DNA of 64,000 nt, taken from contig NC_066584.1 of NCBI RefSeq assembly GCF_024323335.1, positions 433,554,408 to 433,618,407 on the forward strand. The letters run 5' to 3'. This DNA comes from Lathyrus oleraceus (lineage: Eukaryota; Streptophyta; Magnoliopsida; Fabales; Fabaceae). Below the pieces are notes generated by a model that saw only the letters and a program-made list of their open reading frames with translations, made no database searches and was not told the DNA's origin. Numbering within the stretch: position 1 is the stretch's first letter; each line of letters starts with the position of its first letter. This document shows positions 61,148 to 64,000 of this stretch, piece by piece. Made by a program: the position numbers and the translations under genes.

Positions 61148-61249
61148 CTGTGTTAGTTTCCTAATTCTTATTGTTTCTTGTTTCTTTCCTTTATTAAATG
61201 GTGTCTTATTTTTCCTTTTTCTTTAAAGAATAATTTCTGGGTATTTGGT

Positions 61250-61880
61250 ATGAAATTAAGGAGTGGTAAGGCTTTGTCTAGAATGTCTCATCCTCCCATA
61301 GAGAATGTCAACCCCCAGAATAATTCCCAGAATGTAGTGCAACAACCAGTCATGTCGGCGATTGAGGACCCAGTTCTCTCAACACCTGTTAGAACGACCG
61401 CTCTAGTGGTATCAGCGGCAGCCGCAACGATGCCATTACAATGGGACACACACCCATCGTAGTCAGGGAATTCTCTGAATAATCCTACGATTGCGAGACC
61501 TTTGTTTGGGTTCTCAATGTCACTGCCTGGCAGGGACTACCCTTATGGTATGCCAACATCCATGATGGCGAACTTACAACCAAATATATCAACCTTTAGT
61601 GACAACATGATGGCCACAGTGCCATTATAAAATCCCTATAATGCCTCAACATCTACCATTAATAATATGGCTCGATCAGAAGGGATAAACATATCCCCCA
61701 GAATACGAAATCTTTGAATACAACTTCGATGATGGTCATTAGGTAGCAAATGGATGAGAGTAATTTAGAGTTAATAAATACTCTCGCCCAATAAATGAGA
61801 ACTATTTTTAACCCATTGATTACAAACATAAATCAAGCCTATGAAGTGTTAGCAAATCAAATGGGGAGTATCACTGGCCA
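61250..61880 (+). pseudogene. Decayed gag start of element X
   Basis: ATG at 61250 begins MKLRSGKALSR, a start typical of gypsy gag proteins that lie about 100 bases after the primer site. The first frame ends at a TAG (61460-61462). In-phase or shifted continuation can be read as LFGFSMSLPGRDYPYGMP, then a stop near 61627, and later MDESNLELINTLA and NPLITNINQAYEVLANQMG up to about 61875. Beyond that it is replaced by antisense plant-mobile-domain sequence. It is clearly non-functional. The family within Ty3/gypsy is uncertain. Confidence 0.5.
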
Positions 61881-62615
61881 TCTCTTTGGTTTGATGTTTC
61901 TTAAAGCTTCAGTGGCATCTCCTAGGGATGCATATAAAGATCCTAAGACTAATTAGCTTATGCATACGTTATTTCCTTCGTGTAGTTGATTGGAAATAGT
62001 TAAATATCTCTTTGCCACTTTCAGGGATTTGCAACAAATATACGCATCTAGAGAGCCATAAGGCCAAGAAGGTGATATGCTCTTCAACATTAACTTTGGT
62101 GGTTTTAGTGACATGGTAATCCTCAATGAACTTTGTGAAGCCAGCATGATTATTGTCGAATTCAATGTTATTTTTTCTTGCTTGTTATGATCGAAGTTAT
62201 CACCATCAGGACGAAGGCTACCACGTCGAAAAGCGTAGGTGTCAACATTCCGCAAGGAAGTTGAAAGGTGTTAGTCGTACTCTCCCAATAGTAAAAGGGG
62301 GCGACCAAGAGGTTTTGGCAGTAAGAGGGGCCAGTCCTCGATGACTGGATTAGGTCGAAGATACCCATTTCTTTCCAGGTTTTATTCATTTTGGATTCTA
62401 TTTTATCTAGCCATGAGATAAAATCATCATTTTTGGTTGGGGGAGCTGAACGAAAAACTCGTAGGGAGTTGGTTTGGTATTCTAGGCTCATGGGTTCTTT
62501 AACACTAACTATGGGTTTTGTCCTATGGTAAGCAGGAAAGAAATTCGTTGACCTAGCAAGACCCTCTGCAGGGTCAAGCATAGGACCCATGAGAGCGTGG
62601 AGTTTTTCCAGAAAT
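61850..62615 (-). pseudogene. Plant mobile domain (PMD) fragment
   Basis: On the minus strand the frame from about 62615 reads FLEKLHALMGPMLDPAEGLA, then NDDFISWLDKIESKMNKTWK, MGIFDLIQSSRTGPSYCQNL and FYYWESTTNTFQLPCGMLTP. After a frameshift near 62215 it goes on as SLRPDGDNFDHN, then FTKFIEDYHVTKTTKVNVEE and HITFLALWLSRCV, then in further frames LKVAKRYLTISNQLHEGNNV and LGSLYASLGDATEALRNIK near 61890. This is the aminotransferase-like plant mobile domain, found in host genes and carried by several plant transposons. At least three frame changes make it a pseudogene. The first residues of the open frame (62662-62616) are antisense LTR. Confidence 0.78.
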
Positions 62616-64000
62616 GGTGAAAGTGATTTTCCTGAATTTTCATCTCTTCGATTCTCTCTCAATTCTTCACCATTCTCTTTGATTTTTGGTTGCCTGAAGT
62701 CCTACCAATGTAGGCAACAAGATTGAGTTGCTTTGAGGTTAAACAAAACAATTCAGTTCATGATCCTCAAAATTCAAATCCCTGTATCTTTTTATATACT
62801 TGGAATTGGAGAAAATTGAGGTCAAATTCGTGATCTTGAGCATTTTCTCTTTGAAATAGTGTCCTTGTTTTCCATTTTCCATTGAGATGAAGTTGGACCA
62901 GTCTGGTGGAGGTCACCGAAGAAGATGACCGGAGCCCTAGCTCCGGTGGTGTGTTGGCACACCTCTTGGCCATCTGATCATGTTGGAACGTTTTAATATG
63001 AGACATTCTTCCTGATTACCACATGTGTACACGCGTTGACTACAGAACATGATGGAAACGTGCGCTTGGCCATCAGATCTGCCACCTCAATTAATGAGGG
63101 AGATCTGATGGCCCTTGTTTTTTCTAATTTCTTTTTATTTTCTGAATTTTCATTTAATCCTTTTATTTTGTTTAATTTATATAAATTTCATTTTTAATCC
63201 AAAAAATATGGGACTTTCACCAAAAATCTTTAAATATTTTTCTCTTGCATATTCTGAATTAAAATTATTTTTTGGATTAATTTTGATATTTTTCATGAAT
63301 TAAATGTTTTTGTGCATAATTTTTATTGTTTAAATATACTTCTGACTTTTCAAAAATAATGAAATTTTTTTGTCTAAGGTCATTTGAGATTGTTTGACCT
63401 AGGATAAATCCCTTGGCAATTTATTTGGTGTTTTGAAGGGACTTTAGGTTTTAACCAAATTAAAATGCATTTTAATTCATTTTTAAATTGATTTTTAATT
63501 GATTAAGTGCTTAAAAATTATGTCGAGTCATTTTTATGGTCTTGTGATGTTTAACTTTCTATTTGGGCATTGGTCAAGGTTGATTTGACTTTTGTTGGAT
63601 CAAAACCATTGGATTTAGGGGATTGATGAAATGTATATTTCATCTCCCAAAATGAATAGATGGTTTTGATTTGATGAAAATCCTCCCTTGGTCAATTTGT
63701 GTTTCTATCTCCCCCTCCCTCTTCATATTCATCCCTATTATTTCTCATTCTCTCATTTGACCAATGAAATCTCTAATGTCTTAAGGCTAATTGGTTCATC
63801 AATGACCTTGTGTCAGATGAACCAATACAAGTATGACTGAGATAAGTCCCTCCCTCTTGATCTTTTCTTTTAGTGTGTGGTATGTTTTAGGAGTTTGGTT
63901 CTTCATACCAAATCTCTAACATGCATTAACACCTAAATTCTTATTACCCGGCCTCAGAGAGTTGTGACTTCTACATAAGTTCAATTACGATTGCTTAACA
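62616..64000 (+). repeat. Inverted fragment of the A/B-type LTR
   Basis: The reverse complement of this stretch aligns with LTR2 from about 28460 across C's insertion point and on to 45160, and with LTR1 from about 6800 to 8100. The window end is the reverse complement of the sequence around 6795-6845. It is plus-sense and lacks the first 1.8 kb of the LTR; the far end is outside the window. It is roughly as similar to LTR1 as to LTR2, so it may be a separate family member rather than a piece of B's own LTR. Confidence 0.85.

Noticed and set aside
1..64000. A host gene, rRNA, tRNA or miRNA gene
   Set aside because: I found no intron-exon host gene model, cloverleaf or rRNA segment outside the transposable elements. 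Absence by eye is not proof.

Overview
The window is a block of plant repetitive DNA in which I can support no host gene. It consists almost entirely of transposable elements nested inside one another. The element types point to a legume of the pea/vetch tribe (Fabeae): giant Ty3/gypsy Ogre elements (Tat lineage) with an extra ORF1, an archaeal-type second RNase H domain, an intron inside gag-pol and a tRNA-Arg type primer site, plus a SIRE/Maximus-type Ty1/copia element and a CACTA transposon. The species is inferred, not proven.

Layout, left to right. 1-2331 is AT-rich flank ending in a possible LTR fragment of an element called X here. Ogre element A (minus strand) starts at 2332. Its 3' LTR (about 4.67 kb of its own sequence) is split by a CACTA element (2700-5566, TSD ata) and a complete copia element (8217-16648, TSD agttt), and resumes to 18311. 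A's 3' UTR with tandem repeats (18312-21165) and a degenerate pol and protease (21166-26873) follow. The protease is interrupted by a probable solo LTR (25152-26508, TSD ttccc). A is cut at 26873 by a second Ogre of the same family, element B (minus strand). B's 3' LTR (26874-46938) is itself split by a young gag-only Ogre-like element C (28515-43868, TSD ccggg, LTRs of 4295/4296 bp). B continues with 3' UTR (46939-49959), pol, a 255-bp intron, protease, gag, ORF1, 5' UTR, primer site (59615-59632) and the start of its 5' LTR (59642-60920). With a full right LTR, B would be about 22 kb, the size usual for Ogre. After 60920 come a possible rest of X's LTR, a primer-site-like motif, a decayed gag start, an antisense plant-mobile-domain fragment, and an inverted piece of the A/B-type LTR to the window end.

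Order of events from the nesting: A landed first; CACTA, copia, the solo-LTR parent and B entered A; C entered B. LTR comparison by eye agrees: about 26 mismatches per 1487 bp in the copia pair and about 15 per 4.3 kb in C. A and B are dead by stops and frameshifts. C has no pro, RT, RNase H or integrase, so it must have been mobilised in trans.

Main points of interest: A lacks exactly the intron that B carries, as expected of a copy made from spliced RNA. C contains two arrays of short palindromes or hairpins whose arms change in a compensating way (its LTR leader and its 3' UTR minisatellite). All five A/B/C LTRs carry a copy of the primer-binding motif at a fixed distance inside U5.
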